Shown: positions 14,323 through 23,384 of the stretch, piece after piece
Layout of the letters: the number at the start of each line of letters is the position of its first letter
Numbering within the stretch: position 1 is the first letter of the stretch
Virus record (IMG/VR): IMGVR_UViG_3300025853_000617
Coordinates: 1 to 24,672 of that record
Length of the DNA: 24,672 nt
Direction: 5' to 3' (one strand)
Origin: a virus
Translations under genes and position numbers: made by a program
Notes under the pieces: generated by a model
Told to the model about the DNA's origin: nothing
The model's database searches: none
The model's input: only the letters and a program-made list of their open reading frames with translations

Positions 14323-15869
14323 AACTGTTCTATTCTAACGTTATTAATTACACAATCGGTTGATATAATTGTTGTGGCTACTGAAGCCGCGTTCCGAAGA
14401 GCGCTTTTAGTAACAAGTAGTGGGTCGATAATTCCAGATTTAATCATATTCACCATACCCCCTGTAACAACATTTAACCCTCTGCCTTTAATAGTAGGCT
14501 CTTCAAATTCTTCAATACCTGCATTACTAAGTATCGTATGAAAAGGCGCTTTAATTGACTTATAAAGTAGTTCTTCGCCTTTACCGCTCGGCTTTATTTT
14601 TTGAGCGGCATTTAAAAGGGCTATTCCACCACCTGGCACTATGCCTTCTTTAATCGCGGCTTTTGTAGCACATATAGCGTCTTCAACTCTATCACGCTTT
14701 TCTTTTAATTCAACCTCTGAATTAGCACCGACTTTTACAACGGCAACTTTTGCAGATAATCTTGCGAGCCTTTTTTCATGCCTAATTTTTGCACCCGGCA
14801 TCATTGGCTTTTCAAGCTCTTCTTGTATTGCTTTAATTTTTTCTTCGACCTCTTCAGATTTGCCCTCAACTTGCAAAACAGTTTCTTCTGAATTAGTAAC
14901 CGCTTTAACACAAGTTCCAAGCATTTCAATATCTATGAGGTCCATATCGTCGCCAAGGTCTTCATTAATAACTTTAGCTCCTGTTAACATACAAAGATCT
15001 TGCATAACCTCTTTTCGCGTTATACCATAAGTCGGCAAATCAATTATGTTAACTTTTATATTGCCTTTCATTTTATTCATTGCAAGAGTGTTCAGCACTT
15101 GAGGCTCAACATCCGCAATAACTAACAATGATTTATTCTTTTTTATAACATGCTCCAGCACCGACTGAATTCTACGTATATTTGGAATAGGTGATTCTGA
15201 TATTAATATATACGGGTTGTCCAGCTCTGCGGCGTTTATATTTTCGTTTGTTATAAAGTGATTAGATTTAAGTGGCTGATCGTATTGAACGCCATCTACA
15301 ACTTCTATTGTTGTGTCCGGCTCATCCGTTGTTTGCATGATGACTACACCTGTATTGCCTACAGACTTGAACGCATCACTTATAAGCTTACCAAGCTCTT
15401 TATCATTATTTGCAGATATAGTTGCTACTTGGTCAATCATATCACCGTCAACCGGTATTGCAATTTTTTCTAAATATGCAATTACTTTTTCAACACCACT
15501 TGCAATCCCTTCTTTCAGTGTTCGGGAGCTATCTTGCTCTAATGCTTTATATGCATTTTTAAGAATTGAATGCGCAAGTACAGTTGCGGTTGTTGTTCCG
15601 TCACCGGCTTCTTGTACGGTTTTTCGCGCAGCATCTTTTAAAAGCGTTGCACCCATATTTTCAACAGGATCACGCAAAAATATATTGTTTGCTACTGTTA
15701 CACCGTCTTTTGTAATTACCGGCTTGCCTTTATCGTTTTCAAGTATTACGCTAAGACCGCTAGCCCCGAGCGTGGAGCTAACGGCTTTTGTTAGCTTTTC
15801 AATACCTTCGTAAACCTTAGAGCGAGCGTCGCTTCCAAAGTTTAAGTTCTTAACTATTGCGTCAGACAT
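14319..15869 (-). CDS. groL: Chaperonin GroEL (phage-encoded)
   Basis: A 516-aa group I chaperonin subunit. The equatorial ATPase is intact: VITKDGVTVA (D55), EAGDGTTTATVLA (D90), RVEDAICATKAAIKEGIVPG with GG following (D397). Intermediate and apical domains follow the usual order. Against E. coli GroEL recalled from memory, several apical substrate and GroES contact positions differ (Y199 to L, Y203 to H, L234 to Q, V263 to A, V264 to M), while F204 and L237 are kept. The protein ends at VINNVRIEQL and lacks the C-terminal GGM repeats. It probably folds capsid or fibre proteins. It starts the chaperonin operon, preceded by an A/T-only leader of 34 nt after the previous gene. Confidence 0.95.
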   Translation of the reverse strand: MSDAIVKNLNFGSDARSKVYEGIEKLTKAVSSTLGASGLSVILENDKGKPVITKDGVTVANNIFLRDPVENMGATLLKDAARKTVQEAGDGTTTATVLAHSILKNAYKALEQDSSRTLKEGIASGVEKVIAYLEKIAIPVDGDMIDQVATISANNDKELGKLISDAFKSVGNTGVVIMQTTDEPDTTIEVVDGVQYDQPLKSNHFITNENINAAELDNPYILISESPIPNIRRIQSVLEHVIKKNKSLLVIADVEPQVLNTLAMNKMKGNIKVNIIDLPTYGITRKEVMQDLCMLTGAKVINEDLGDDMDLIDIEMLGTCVKAVTNSEETVLQVEGKSEEVEEKIKAIQEELEKPMMPGAKIRHEKRLARLSAKVAVVKVGANSEVELKEKRDRVEDAICATKAAIKEGIVPGGGIALLNAAQKIKPSGKGEELLYKSIKAPFHTILSNAGIEEFEEPTIKGRGLNVVTGGMVNMIKSGIIDPLLVTKSALRNAASVATTIISTDCVINNVRIEQL

Positions 15870-15903
15870 ATTAAATTAGATTAAATTAAATTAGACAAAT
15901 GTC

Positions 15904-16197
15904 TTACTCGAAAGTTTTTACAACTACAGGTCCTTTTGCAAATTCGAGCTTTTTGCTGTAGTGCTCAACTGAAGCATCAATTGCTGCTTCTGCACCCTCG
16001 ATAGTCTCTCTTCGCGTTACGTCGACCCAATCGTTATCTTTGTTTGGATTAAGGTATTCGGTTTGAAAATATCCATTTGGTAGTTGTACAATTCGCCAAT
16101 TCTTTTTATCAACTAAATGTTTTAAAAATTGGACTTCTTCTTCGGTTATTTTTGGAGATGTTGTTCCCCAAGAATAGGTTCTATAATATAGTGTCAT
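15904..16197 (-). CDS. Conserved hypothetical phage protein
   Basis: A 97-aa protein beginning MTLYYRTYSWGTTSPKITEE. It contains WRIVQLPNGYFQTEYLNPNK and ETIEGAEAAIDASVEHY, suggesting a beta-hairpin followed by a helix. Family not recognised. It lies between the fibre module and groEL, 34 nt before the chaperonin operon, with an 80-nt non-coding gap upstream of it that contains A/T-rich DNA and a weak CCC-GGG hairpin (around 16232-16246) but no convincing promoter. Confidence 0.65.
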   Translation of the reverse strand: MTLYYRTYSWGTTSPKITEEEVQFLKHLVDKKNWRIVQLPNGYFQTEYLNPNKDNDWVDVTRRETIEGAEAAIDASVEHYSKKLEFAKGPVVVKTFE

Positions 16198-16277
16198 AGG
16201 TTTTGGTTTTAATTAATTATTGGTTTACTCTATCCCGAGTAGGGTATATGTTATATATTACTGGTTTTTACTAATTT

Positions 16278-16625
16278 TTACTCTTCTTCCTCCTCTGCGG
16301 GTGGCGGAGGTGGATCTTCAACTACAGCTTCAATATATTCTGCTGCCATTGCATTTACTTTTGCCGCTAAATTACTTTTAAGAGTATTTACTTCGTCTTC
16401 ACCTAATGTTTCTTGCACCCAGCTGATAATATTTTCATGAGTTAAATCAGAAAACTCTATAAAAGATTCTATATTGCTTGTGTCTAAAACAACCTTGCCA
16501 GCTTCTACTTGACCGTAATTTTCTATTTCTCCAAAAAGTTTCCAATTTACTTTAGCAACAATTTTTTCATTTGTTCCGTCGGTTGGTATAAGCTCAACCC
16601 TTCTACAATTCCAAGTATAATTCAT
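16278..16625 (-). CDS. Small conserved protein next to fibre genes (DUF7936-like)
   Basis: A 115-aa protein: NYTWNCRRVELIPTDGT, then VAKVNWKLFG, IEFSDLTHENIISWVQETLG and a helix ending in an acidic, proline-rich tail (VEDPPPPPAEEEEE). The layout of W-C-x-VE, a V-x-W strand, FI-F--LT---V--WV---LG and a terminal helix matches a short protein I recall beside tail genes of T7-like and cyanobacterial phages. The function is unknown; a tail accessory role is inferred from position. It starts 2 nt after the fibre gene stop. Confidence 0.65.
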   Translation of the reverse strand: MNYTWNCRRVELIPTDGTNEKIVAKVNWKLFGEIENYGQVEAGKVVLDTSNIESFIEFSDLTHENIISWVQETLGEDEVNTLKSNLAAKVNAMAAEYIEAVVEDPPPPPAEEEEE

Positions 16626-16627
16626 TT

Positions 16628-19129
16628 TTATGTTTCTTTTCTAACAAGTTCTACAGCATAACAAGATTCCCCAAAAAGAGAATTAATATTCCACGTCATT
16701 TCTATTCTATCACCTTCATAAAAATCATATGAATTAACGTTTGTATTTGTAAATTTAAATACTTTATTACTTCCGGAGCCAGATAAAGAAACATTAGAAC
16801 TAGAAATTGATGTACCGGTGCCATTTATATAAACTACAAGAGCTAACTGAGTTGCATTAGAGCTGTCCAGCCCAACACCTCTGTGGTAAAAGCTTCCAAT
16901 ATACCCGTCAAATGGAGCAACAAAGCTATTTTCAGCATATCTAGAGCTGCTAAAAGATGTACTTTGATGCCAATTATAATACCAGTATGCGTAGCTATTT
17001 TGAAAGGTGTGATCTACACTTCCTGTTATTACATAAGTTTGACCAACATACTGGTCGGCATGAACTGTGTCATTAAAATATGTGTCTGTTTTTTTTACTC
17101 GCATAGCAATAGTACTAGTATCGCCTTCTGTATAAAACCTAAGTTCTGAACCGCCGGGATTTGAAATATATTGTATTCTAGATCCAATACTGCCACTTGT
17201 ATTCGAAAAATCAATTTTACTGCCAATATAGCCTGAAGTATCCCCGTCTTCTAAAGTTAAAACAGCTTCGTTGCCAGAGGAAGCATTGATTCGAAAATTT
17301 TGATCGTTTCGGGTTTCACCGCTGCCAATTACAACTCTAGCCGTTGTTGAACCGTTTCTAGAAAGCACTAAATCTTGATTGTCAGACCTAAGAGTACCTT
17401 GGCCTACTTGAACCTTCTTATTAAATATAAAGCCGCTTAATCTGTCTGTTGTAAAATGGCAATGATTAGCATCCTGAGGACCTACATCAACATACCCGTT
17501 ATTTGTTTGTAATCTAATAGAATTGGTACTTCCTTCTGTTAATCTTGTGTTGCTATCGTTTATATATATATCGCCACCATCCACTTCAATGTCGCCTGAA
17601 AAATATAATCTTCCACTTGTAGACGTTATTCTATAATTATAATCGCTAGTTGTAGTGTCGGATTCGTGGAAATCAATATACTTACCAGCTTCTAAAACAC
17701 CTGAACTGCCAACAGTTGGCACAACACCCCATCTATTGCCGCTAGAAGTCGTTTGGAGCCCATCTAACAGATCCGCATCTAATCCTGAGCCAGCACCATC
17801 ATTGCCAGCGTTCCATACTGTATTGCTGTTTATTTTTACAGCACTATTGCCTGCGGTACCTGGCAAAAAGTTTATGCTGGAAATAAGACTTGTGCCGCCT
17901 TGCCCAATTTGAATTTGATCACTAGTTTTGCCTATTAATTTACGAAGATATCCACCGTCTTTTGTGTATATAAAATCTTCCTCGTCTATAACCAAAGGAG
18001 CAGTAACTGTATCTGTTCCTGCGTTAAAGGATCCTCCTTGTAAATATAAACCAATACCTGAATCAAAAGCATCATCTTTGAGGTAATTAGTTGGTATGGT
18101 TGTACTATTATATGCATTAGATCCAAAAATTTCTGAAAATCTTTTACGACGCTCTGCACCATTATCTAAAAGTATTATTTCATCAACAGTGGGGCTTATT
18201 GCCGCGGTCATATCTGTTAGCTCAGATAAGTCTAATGAAACTGTAAATGTAGAGTTTCCAGATTGATTAGCTGTAAACGAAGCGCCACCATCAAGTCCAG
18301 TACTTGTACTTAAAGTCAGTGTTCCATTATTAACGGTTGGCAATGAAGATGATGTAATATAACCACTATCATTTGTCCACTGTGAAATGTTACCACCTTT
18401 ATTAGTTAACGTATCGCTTGATGATGCAGTTATAAATCCATAGGTATTATTCCAGCCGGTATTTCCGTCTGTAATGTACCCAGCACCGTTTGTAAGCTGA
18501 TTGTTATTTGTGGGTATAGTCGTAGAGTTGTATGCGTTTGAACCAAAGATTTCTGCAAACCTTTTTCTTCTTTCAGATCCGTTGTCAAGAAGTATTATTT
18601 CATCAACACTTGGGTCTATGTCACCCGTCATGTCGGTAAACTCTGAAAGATCTAAGTTTAAAGTTATATTACCTGAACTTGTTACTGGGCTGCCACTTAC
18701 GTCTAGCCCTGTTCCTGGCGAAATTCCTACTGAAGTTACAGTACCCCCGCCACTTGCGGCATTTTCCCAAGCAACGCCGGAACCTGTAGAGGTTAGAACT
18801 TGGCCGTCAGAGCCTTGCCCACCGTTAATAGTTAAGTTATCTAAATTAACAGTACCGGTTACGTCAATACCCGTGCTAGTAGTTATGAATTTTTCGCTAC
18901 CATTATGATAAATCTGCACAGCACCATTACTTACCGCTCTTAAAAAGTTCTCGCCGGTTGCTGTGTCATTAAGTATTAGGTTAGTACCAGAAATAAGTAA
19001 ATTTCCGGTACCACCGTCTACTATACGACTACTAGAGCCATCGTGATATATTCTAAGGTCCTCACCATCTCCAAAGCGCAGTTCTACATTATCTTCAAAG
19101 ATTGTTTTGGACAGAAATGATACTGCCAT
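16628..19129 (-). CDS. Tail fibre / receptor-binding protein with internal duplication
   Basis: An 833-aa protein rich in S, T, N and G, typical of trimeric beta-structured fibres. The N-terminal part carries LRFGDGEDLRIYHDGSSSRI and a second IYHNGS copy, modules common in marine phage fibres. A 50-residue unit is duplicated at 159-208 and 299-348. The C-terminal domain (about 700-833) reads YAENSFVAPFDGYIGSFYHR, then TQLALVVYING, and looks like a compact jelly-roll suited to receptor or glycan binding. It is the largest and last of four consecutive fibre-like genes. Which of them binds the receptor is not shown. Confidence 0.8.
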   Translation of the reverse strand: MAVSFLSKTIFEDNVELRFGDGEDLRIYHDGSSSRIVDGGTGNLLISGTNLILNDTATGENFLRAVSNGAVQIYHNGSEKFITTSTGIDVTGTVNLDNLTINGGQGSDGQVLTSTGSGVAWENAASGGGTVTSVGISPGTGLDVSGSPVTSSGNITLNLDLSEFTDMTGDIDPSVDEIILLDNGSERRKRFAEIFGSNAYNSTTIPTNNNQLTNGAGYITDGNTGWNNTYGFITASSSDTLTNKGGNISQWTNDSGYITSSSLPTVNNGTLTLSTSTGLDGGASFTANQSGNSTFTVSLDLSELTDMTAAISPTVDEIILLDNGAERRKRFSEIFGSNAYNSTTIPTNYLKDDAFDSGIGLYLQGGSFNAGTDTVTAPLVIDEEDFIYTKDGGYLRKLIGKTSDQIQIGQGGTSLISSINFLPGTAGNSAVKINSNTVWNAGNDGAGSGLDADLLDGLQTTSSGNRWGVVPTVGSSGVLEAGKYIDFHESDTTTSDYNYRITSTSGRLYFSGDIEVDGGDIYINDSNTRLTEGSTNSIRLQTNNGYVDVGPQDANHCHFTTDRLSGFIFNKKVQVGQGTLRSDNQDLVLSRNGSTTARVVIGSGETRNDQNFRINASSGNEAVLTLEDGDTSGYIGSKIDFSNTSGSIGSRIQYISNPGGSELRFYTEGDTSTIAMRVKKTDTYFNDTVHADQYVGQTYVITGSVDHTFQNSYAYWYYNWHQSTSFSSSRYAENSFVAPFDGYIGSFYHRGVGLDSSNATQLALVVYINGTGTSISSSNVSLSGSGSNKVFKFTNTNVNSYDFYEGDRIEMTWNINSLFGESCYAVELVRKET
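18086..18235 (-). repeat. Fibre repeat unit, second copy
   Basis: Encodes residues 299-348 of the 833-aa fibre (LDLSELTDMT ... SNAYNSTTIPTN). It matches residues 159-208 at 43 of 50 positions, while many third codon positions differ, so it is an old duplication kept by selection on the protein. Confidence 0.85.
18506..18655 (-). repeat. Fibre repeat unit, first copy
   Basis: Encodes residues 159-208 of the 833-aa fibre (LDLSEFTDMT ... DEIILLDNGSERRKRFAEIF ...). It pairs with the unit 420 nt downstream in the gene. The S-N-A-Y-N-S-T-T-I-P-T-N end is identical in both copies. Confidence 0.85.
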
Positions 19130-19145
19130 ATTTTATTTTATTTTA

Positions 19146-20834
19146 TTATCCTATTTTTTGGACTAAAATTGTTATATTGTTTGCGTGAGCAGAGTTTATA
19201 GAAGCTGTAACGCTTGTTGATGTTCTAGTCACGTCGCAGAAAACGGTATCGCCCGAAGAAGCATCAATAGTTTGCACCATTGTATTTAGACCAAAGCTGT
19301 GTGTAACTGAACCAGAAGTGTTCCCTGCTGTAATTGTACCTGTAGCACTTCTACTATCAGCCGTAACAGTAGCTGTACCAGAATTGTATGATACTGTTAT
19401 GCCGGTTCCTCCAGCAACAATAACAGCACCTTTATTAGTAGCAGATGAATCTTCCGCAGCAACAGTTGCCGTCCCATTTGAGTATGAAACATCGATACCG
19501 CCGCCCGCTGCTACATTACCAATACCTATTGCACTAGCTGTTGCTACATCTACGTTTTTATTAACTTCTGTCCAATGTGCCTCAGTAGTTGGATTATCTT
19601 GTTCAGCTATAATAAGATCACCAATTTCTAATTCAGTTGTAAAGAAACCACTGCCGTCACCAGCAACTGTTACTGTATAGGTAAATCCTTTTTTAACAGA
19701 TGACCCCGTGGGAGGCGCTGCCGAAGCATCATATGCCCCTTGATAAACTAACTGACCGGTGTTAACACTATCTGTATAAGCTTTTACCGCTGCAGATGTA
19801 GGCACTGTAGTATTGTTATTATTACTACCTATACCTTCACTTGATGTTACAACAGCTGCTCCTGCAAGCATTGCAAAATCAACTGCTCCAGCTGCAATTG
19901 TAGTTGTAATTGAAGTTGTACCACTCCCGGTAACATCTCCGCTTAAAGTTATAGTCTCGTTACCTGTAATATAACCTGAGTCATTTGTAAACGTACTTAC
20001 ATTTAACCCTGTGGTAAAATCATATATCTGATCACCTGTTGCTAGGTTAGCACTGTTATTTGCAACAGCTGCAGTATTTGCAGATACGGTTGGATCAGCA
20101 GCAGTTCCGCCGATTGTTATAGTATTTGTATTACCACTTGTTACTGTTTCAACACCAAGTCCGTCAGTTGGCAATGTTACTGTTTTTACATTTATAGCCG
20201 TTATGTGACCTGTAGCATTTGTGCTTACACTGTCAACAGCTGTAAAAGTTCCGCCTGCACTTGGAGATCCAGTGGAAGTGGTGTCTGTTCTAGATGTTGC
20301 GTCGTGATTTAAAGTTACAGTACCACTTGTACCGCCACCGCCTAAATAAGTTCCTGCAGTAACGCCTGTAATATCCCCAGTTGTTTGAGCAATCCAGTCA
20401 TAGTCGGTACCTGTCCATGATAAAATCTGAGCAGCGGTTGCCGTACCTGTATTTAAATGCGAATCAACATCGCTATTTGTATAATAATCAGGAGTAGCCC
20501 AAGAGTTATCGCCTCTAAGAAAATTACCTGATCCAGGTGAACCTGACGCGGAAAGGTCGAATGTACCTAAATCTACAGCGCCAGTAGCAGTTGAGGCTGC
20601 CGTGAAAGAAACAAATGTTCCGTTAGCCGCTGATAAACTATCTACTTTAGTACCTGTAGTTACCGATTCCCAGGCTGACCCGTTGTAAACTTTTAGTTTA
20701 TTTGTTGATGTATTAAAATATATTTGACCTTCAACACCTGTTCCAGCTGCGGTATCGTTTGCTTGGTTTTCTATACGAGCATGGATAAGTTCGTTTTGAT
20801 TTAGGTCAAGACTTGCTAAATAATTTATTGCCAT
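19146..20834 (-). CDS. Tail fibre-like protein
   Basis: A 562-aa protein composed mostly of T, S, G, A, V and N. The N-terminus (INYLASLDLNQNELIHARIE, then GVEGQIYFNTSTNKLKVYNG and SAWESV) is a marine-phage fibre module. The middle is repetitive beta sequence with GYITGNETITLSGDVTGSGT and TVPTSAAVKAYTDS, both familiar from phage fibres. A folded insert follows at about 360-430 (LVYQGAYDASAAPPTGSSVK, then KGFTYTVTVAGDGSGFFTTE). The C-terminus (SVTHSFGLNTMVQTIDASSG ... NITILVQKIG) is a compact domain often found at fibre tips. Attachment to the virion and host binding are inferred. Confidence 0.78.
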   Translation of the reverse strand: MAINYLASLDLNQNELIHARIENQANDTAAGTGVEGQIYFNTSTNKLKVYNGSAWESVTTGTKVDSLSAANGTFVSFTAASTATGAVDLGTFDLSASGSPGSGNFLRGDNSWATPDYYTNSDVDSHLNTGTATAAQILSWTGTDYDWIAQTTGDITGVTAGTYLGGGGTSGTVTLNHDATSRTDTTSTGSPSAGGTFTAVDSVSTNATGHITAINVKTVTLPTDGLGVETVTSGNTNTITIGGTAADPTVSANTAAVANNSANLATGDQIYDFTTGLNVSTFTNDSGYITGNETITLSGDVTGSGTTSITTTIAAGAVDFAMLAGAAVVTSSEGIGSNNNNTTVPTSAAVKAYTDSVNTGQLVYQGAYDASAAPPTGSSVKKGFTYTVTVAGDGSGFFTTELEIGDLIIAEQDNPTTEAHWTEVNKNVDVATASAIGIGNVAAGGGIDVSYSNGTATVAAEDSSATNKGAVIVAGGTGITVSYNSGTATVTADSRSATGTITAGNTSGSVTHSFGLNTMVQTIDASSGDTVFCDVTRTSTSVTASINSAHANNITILVQKIG

Positions 20835-20840
20835 TTTTGT

Positions 20841-21539
20841 TTAGTTTAAATATGCTTTCCCAGAAAACCCTCCGGAAAAAGTTGCTGTTAATTCATTTAA
20901 TGATGTGTACTCTATTTCGCCGTTAACAACTATGTCATTATTATTAACAACTGCTACCGACGGATATTTATTAAGGTTGTGAACAATAGTCCACTGTGCT
21001 GATGGGTTGGCTTGCGTAAAAACAAAATGCTTGTCACTTACGTTGCTTGCTTCATCATATTGAATTGAATAGTATTTAAGTCTTGCTAATGTTGAATTAC
21101 CTGAAACATAAGTAAGCGACATATCATATATATCGTCACTGACTAATGTTAAGGAATTTAATTTATATACTCCGAACCTAGCCGAAGCTCTTACGTCTTG
21201 TATTATAATATTTTCACCAACTAAACGTTGTAAAAAAGGTAAAGAAACAACAGGGTTGTCTGGCATTCGAGTATTTATATACATGCTGCTAATGCTTGAC
21301 CAGGCTGTTCCGTCACCTCCGTAATTTTGAAAAGATAAACTTCCGTAAGGCCTTTCTGATGGGGAGGGGTCTGTAGATATAAATTGCCAGTTAGTTTGTT
21401 TTAAATATAAATTTAAAGCAACTCCTGACAAAGAGTCTACGGTAAAATTTTTTGTCTGCCCGTTGGTTACATCTGTTCCGATTAGTATATCGGTAGCTTC
21501 CGGCGTAGTGTTTATTACGTAAGATGATATTTTAGGCAT
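20841..21539 (-). CDS. Short tail fibre or adaptor with shared N-terminal anchor
   Basis: A 232-aa protein. The N-terminus (MPKISSYVINTTPEATDILI, GTDVTNGQTKNFTVDSLSG) is related to that of the next fibre and to a common adaptor module, probably the virion-binding part. The C-terminal 50 residues (WTIVHNLNKYPSVAVVNNND, then LTATFSGGFSGKAYLN) match a small phage tail domain I recall from T7-like and marine phages. The region between is a beta domain without obvious relatives (about 70-175). It sits between two larger fibres with 6- and 10-nt gaps. Confidence 0.78.
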   Translation of the reverse strand: MPKISSYVINTTPEATDILIGTDVTNGQTKNFTVDSLSGVALNLYLKQTNWQFISTDPSPSERPYGSLSFQNYGGDGTAWSSISSMYINTRMPDNPVVSLPFLQRLVGENIIIQDVRASARFGVYKLNSLTLVSDDIYDMSLTYVSGNSTLARLKYYSIQYDEASNVSDKHFVFTQANPSAQWTIVHNLNKYPSVAVVNNNDIVVNGEIEYTSLNELTATFSGGFSGKAYLN

Positions 21540-21549
21540 ATTTTTTTTA

Positions 21550-23031
21550 TTATGTTACAGCTGCGCCGGTGTTAAGCGTAGATGTGTTGGTTACATAAGT
21601 GTAGCTACCCATGATTTGAAAATTAGAATTTACATTTGCAAAATGCTTTACTCGTAAATCGTCTGGTAAATAGTGATTAGTTATTGAAGTATTTTTTAAT
21701 CCTGGCTGAAAATTTAAATTTCCTATATAGCTAGAGCCTGTTAATACTATAACATCACTTAAAGATAATTCCCATCCCCTAGAATAAGAGATATACCCAG
21801 TCACAAGATCACTAGATGTTGCATCATAAGGAGTTCCTTGTATCTTTACATTTGCAGTTGAAGCTGTGTTAGTTATAGTTAAATCACTTAAATTAACTAT
21901 TATAGTAAAATCGCATGTAACCACGTTACCCACTCTTACCCACCTGCCTACTTGTGTTGCATAACTATTTACTGTAAGATCAGAATTTGAGCAAACTAAT
22001 TGCGGAGTATAGGTTCCTTTGGTTTGCGCAATTGCATTAGGTGTTTCAATTAAATTACCACTTGCATCAACGCTTATGTTACGCGTGGCTGTTCCTGTTA
22101 ACGTACCAGATCCGTACTCTTCAAGTTGTAGTTGACCGTTTGTTTTAAATCTGTTCCAATAGGTAGTACCAGTCGGAGGTCCGGCTTTAGATGCTATTAC
22201 AACTTGACCTCCAGCTGCGGATTGATTTTGTATAACAACATTTCCTGCGCCTCCAGTATTTATGCTGTTTGGCCCGTGTGCTTTAAATGATCCAACTGTT
22301 TCTGTGTTTGTGCTTGTTTCTTTAGAGCGTACATTAATTATAGCGGTTTGAAAATTTCCGCCAGTAGTTTCTTCGTTTTTTATTGCTAGGACTGGGTTCC
22401 CGCTGGTTTTTAGGATAGTAAGATCACCAGACATTGTATCGCCGGTCTTAGCTACTTTACCTGTAATAGCTGTTGTATTTGAACTTATATTAGATGTATT
22501 CGTGCTAATGCTGCTAGTGTTTGTAGATATATTACTAGCATTTGTAGTCACATCACTATTTAAAGCCGCGCTTATTAAAGTTCTAACTTCAGTTGCAGTA
22601 ACCCCAGTTGATAGCGAAGGTGTTCCTGAAGTATTTAAAATAGCAGGCAAACCCGTATCAGGGGATGAGTTTGTAATTGTAACTATTGAGCTAGAGCCAG
22701 ATCCGCTTAAAACAGCACTAATCCCTGTTCCTGAAGTAAATCTAAGTGTACCACCGTTTGACATTTGGCCGGTGGTGCTTCCGTCTGTTATGGAAAAAGT
22801 TGTGCTGTTAGAATATTGAGGTATATTCAACGTAGCTCCAGTTAATGTTGCCGCACCTGATGTACCAGTTGTTGTTAGAGTTAACTGGTTTTGCTTGCCT
22901 ATGTTAATATGACTAGCTAAACTTGATATCTCTACACTGTTTGTAGTGTTATTTGCCGAGGTGTCCGATATTAATAGCAGGTCATCGTCTGCAACGGAGC
23001 CTATTAGGTCATAGCTGTCTATTCTTGGCAT
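21550..23031 (-). CDS. Tail fibre-like protein with asparagine/threonine coiled segment
   Basis: A 493-aa protein. The N-terminus MPRIDSYDLIGSVADDDLLL, ISDTSANNTTNSVEISSLAS resembles that of the 232-aa neighbour. A heptad-type stretch at about 158-190 (SNISTNTSSISTNTSNISSN) is a typical trimeric fibre shaft element, followed by KVAKTGDTMSGDLTI, the classical phage fibre motif. The C-terminal domain, from about residue 330 (GTYTPQLVCSNSDLTVNSYA, then QVGRWVRVGNVVTCDF), resembles beta domains found at fibre ends. It is the first of four fibre genes in the transcription direction. Confidence 0.8.
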   Translation of the reverse strand: MPRIDSYDLIGSVADDDLLLISDTSANNTTNSVEISSLASHINIGKQNQLTLTTTGTSGAATLTGATLNIPQYSNSTTFSITDGSTTGQMSNGGTLRFTSGTGISAVLSGSGSSSIVTITNSSPDTGLPAILNTSGTPSLSTGVTATEVRTLISAALNSDVTTNASNISTNTSSISTNTSNISSNTTAITGKVAKTGDTMSGDLTILKTSGNPVLAIKNEETTGGNFQTAIINVRSKETSTNTETVGSFKAHGPNSINTGGAGNVVIQNQSAAGGQVVIASKAGPPTGTTYWNRFKTNGQLQLEEYGSGTLTGTATRNISVDASGNLIETPNAIAQTKGTYTPQLVCSNSDLTVNSYATQVGRWVRVGNVVTCDFTIIVNLSDLTITNTASTANVKIQGTPYDATSSDLVTGYISYSRGWELSLSDVIVLTGSSYIGNLNFQPGLKNTSITNHYLPDDLRVKHFANVNSNFQIMGSYTYVTNTSTLNTGAAVT

Positions 23032-23032
23032 A

Positions 23033-23275
23033 TTATTCGTTTTTTGTACCGTTTTTGCTGGGGTTCATACCTCCCCTGTTTCTATGAGCTGTTACAAAAG
23101 TTCCAGTATAGTGATCATAGTCCTTGCCTTTTATGTTTTTACCTGCTTTTTTAGCTGCACGGCGCTTTTTTTGGCTATCTGCTCGCTTTTTCTTGCGGTC
23201 ATCACTGTTGGCATACCTTAAATCGCGCTCTTTCTTGGCTTTTGCGGCTGCCGGAGATAACTTTTGCTTACCCAT
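23033..23275 (-). CDS. Small highly basic protein
   Basis: An 80-aa, K/R-rich protein (PAAAKAKKERDLRYANSDDR, then KKKRADSQKKRRAAKKAG) with a C-terminal GKDYDHYTGTFVTAHRNRGG. The D-H...NRG pattern is reminiscent of a degenerate HNH-type or DNA-binding phage protein, but the catalytic layout is not complete. It is probably nucleic-acid binding. It is the first gene of the minus-strand block, adjacent to the divergent non-coding region, so it is the gene nearest to any late promoter. Confidence 0.68.
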   Translation of the reverse strand: MGKQKLSPAAAKAKKERDLRYANSDDRKKKRADSQKKRRAAKKAGKNIKGKDYDHYTGTFVTAHRNRGGMNPSKNGTKNE

Positions 23276-23354
23276 TTAATTCTTTTTACGTATATAATAC
23301 TAATTCACACGCTTTTCACCGTTTTTACGAGCATCGGGGTGACAATTGCTACCT

Positions 23355-23384
23355 ATTATATATATCTTAACTGGCTACCGTCAC
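23355..23384 (-). promoter_or_regulatory. Possible promoter for the minus-strand block
   Basis: On the minus strand, GTGACG and TATAAT are separated by 18 nt, about 80 nt upstream of the first minus-strand gene. This resembles a sigma70-type promoter (four of six matches at -35) and not the Bacteroidota TTTG/TAnnTTTG consensus, so confidence is low. Confidence 0.28.
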
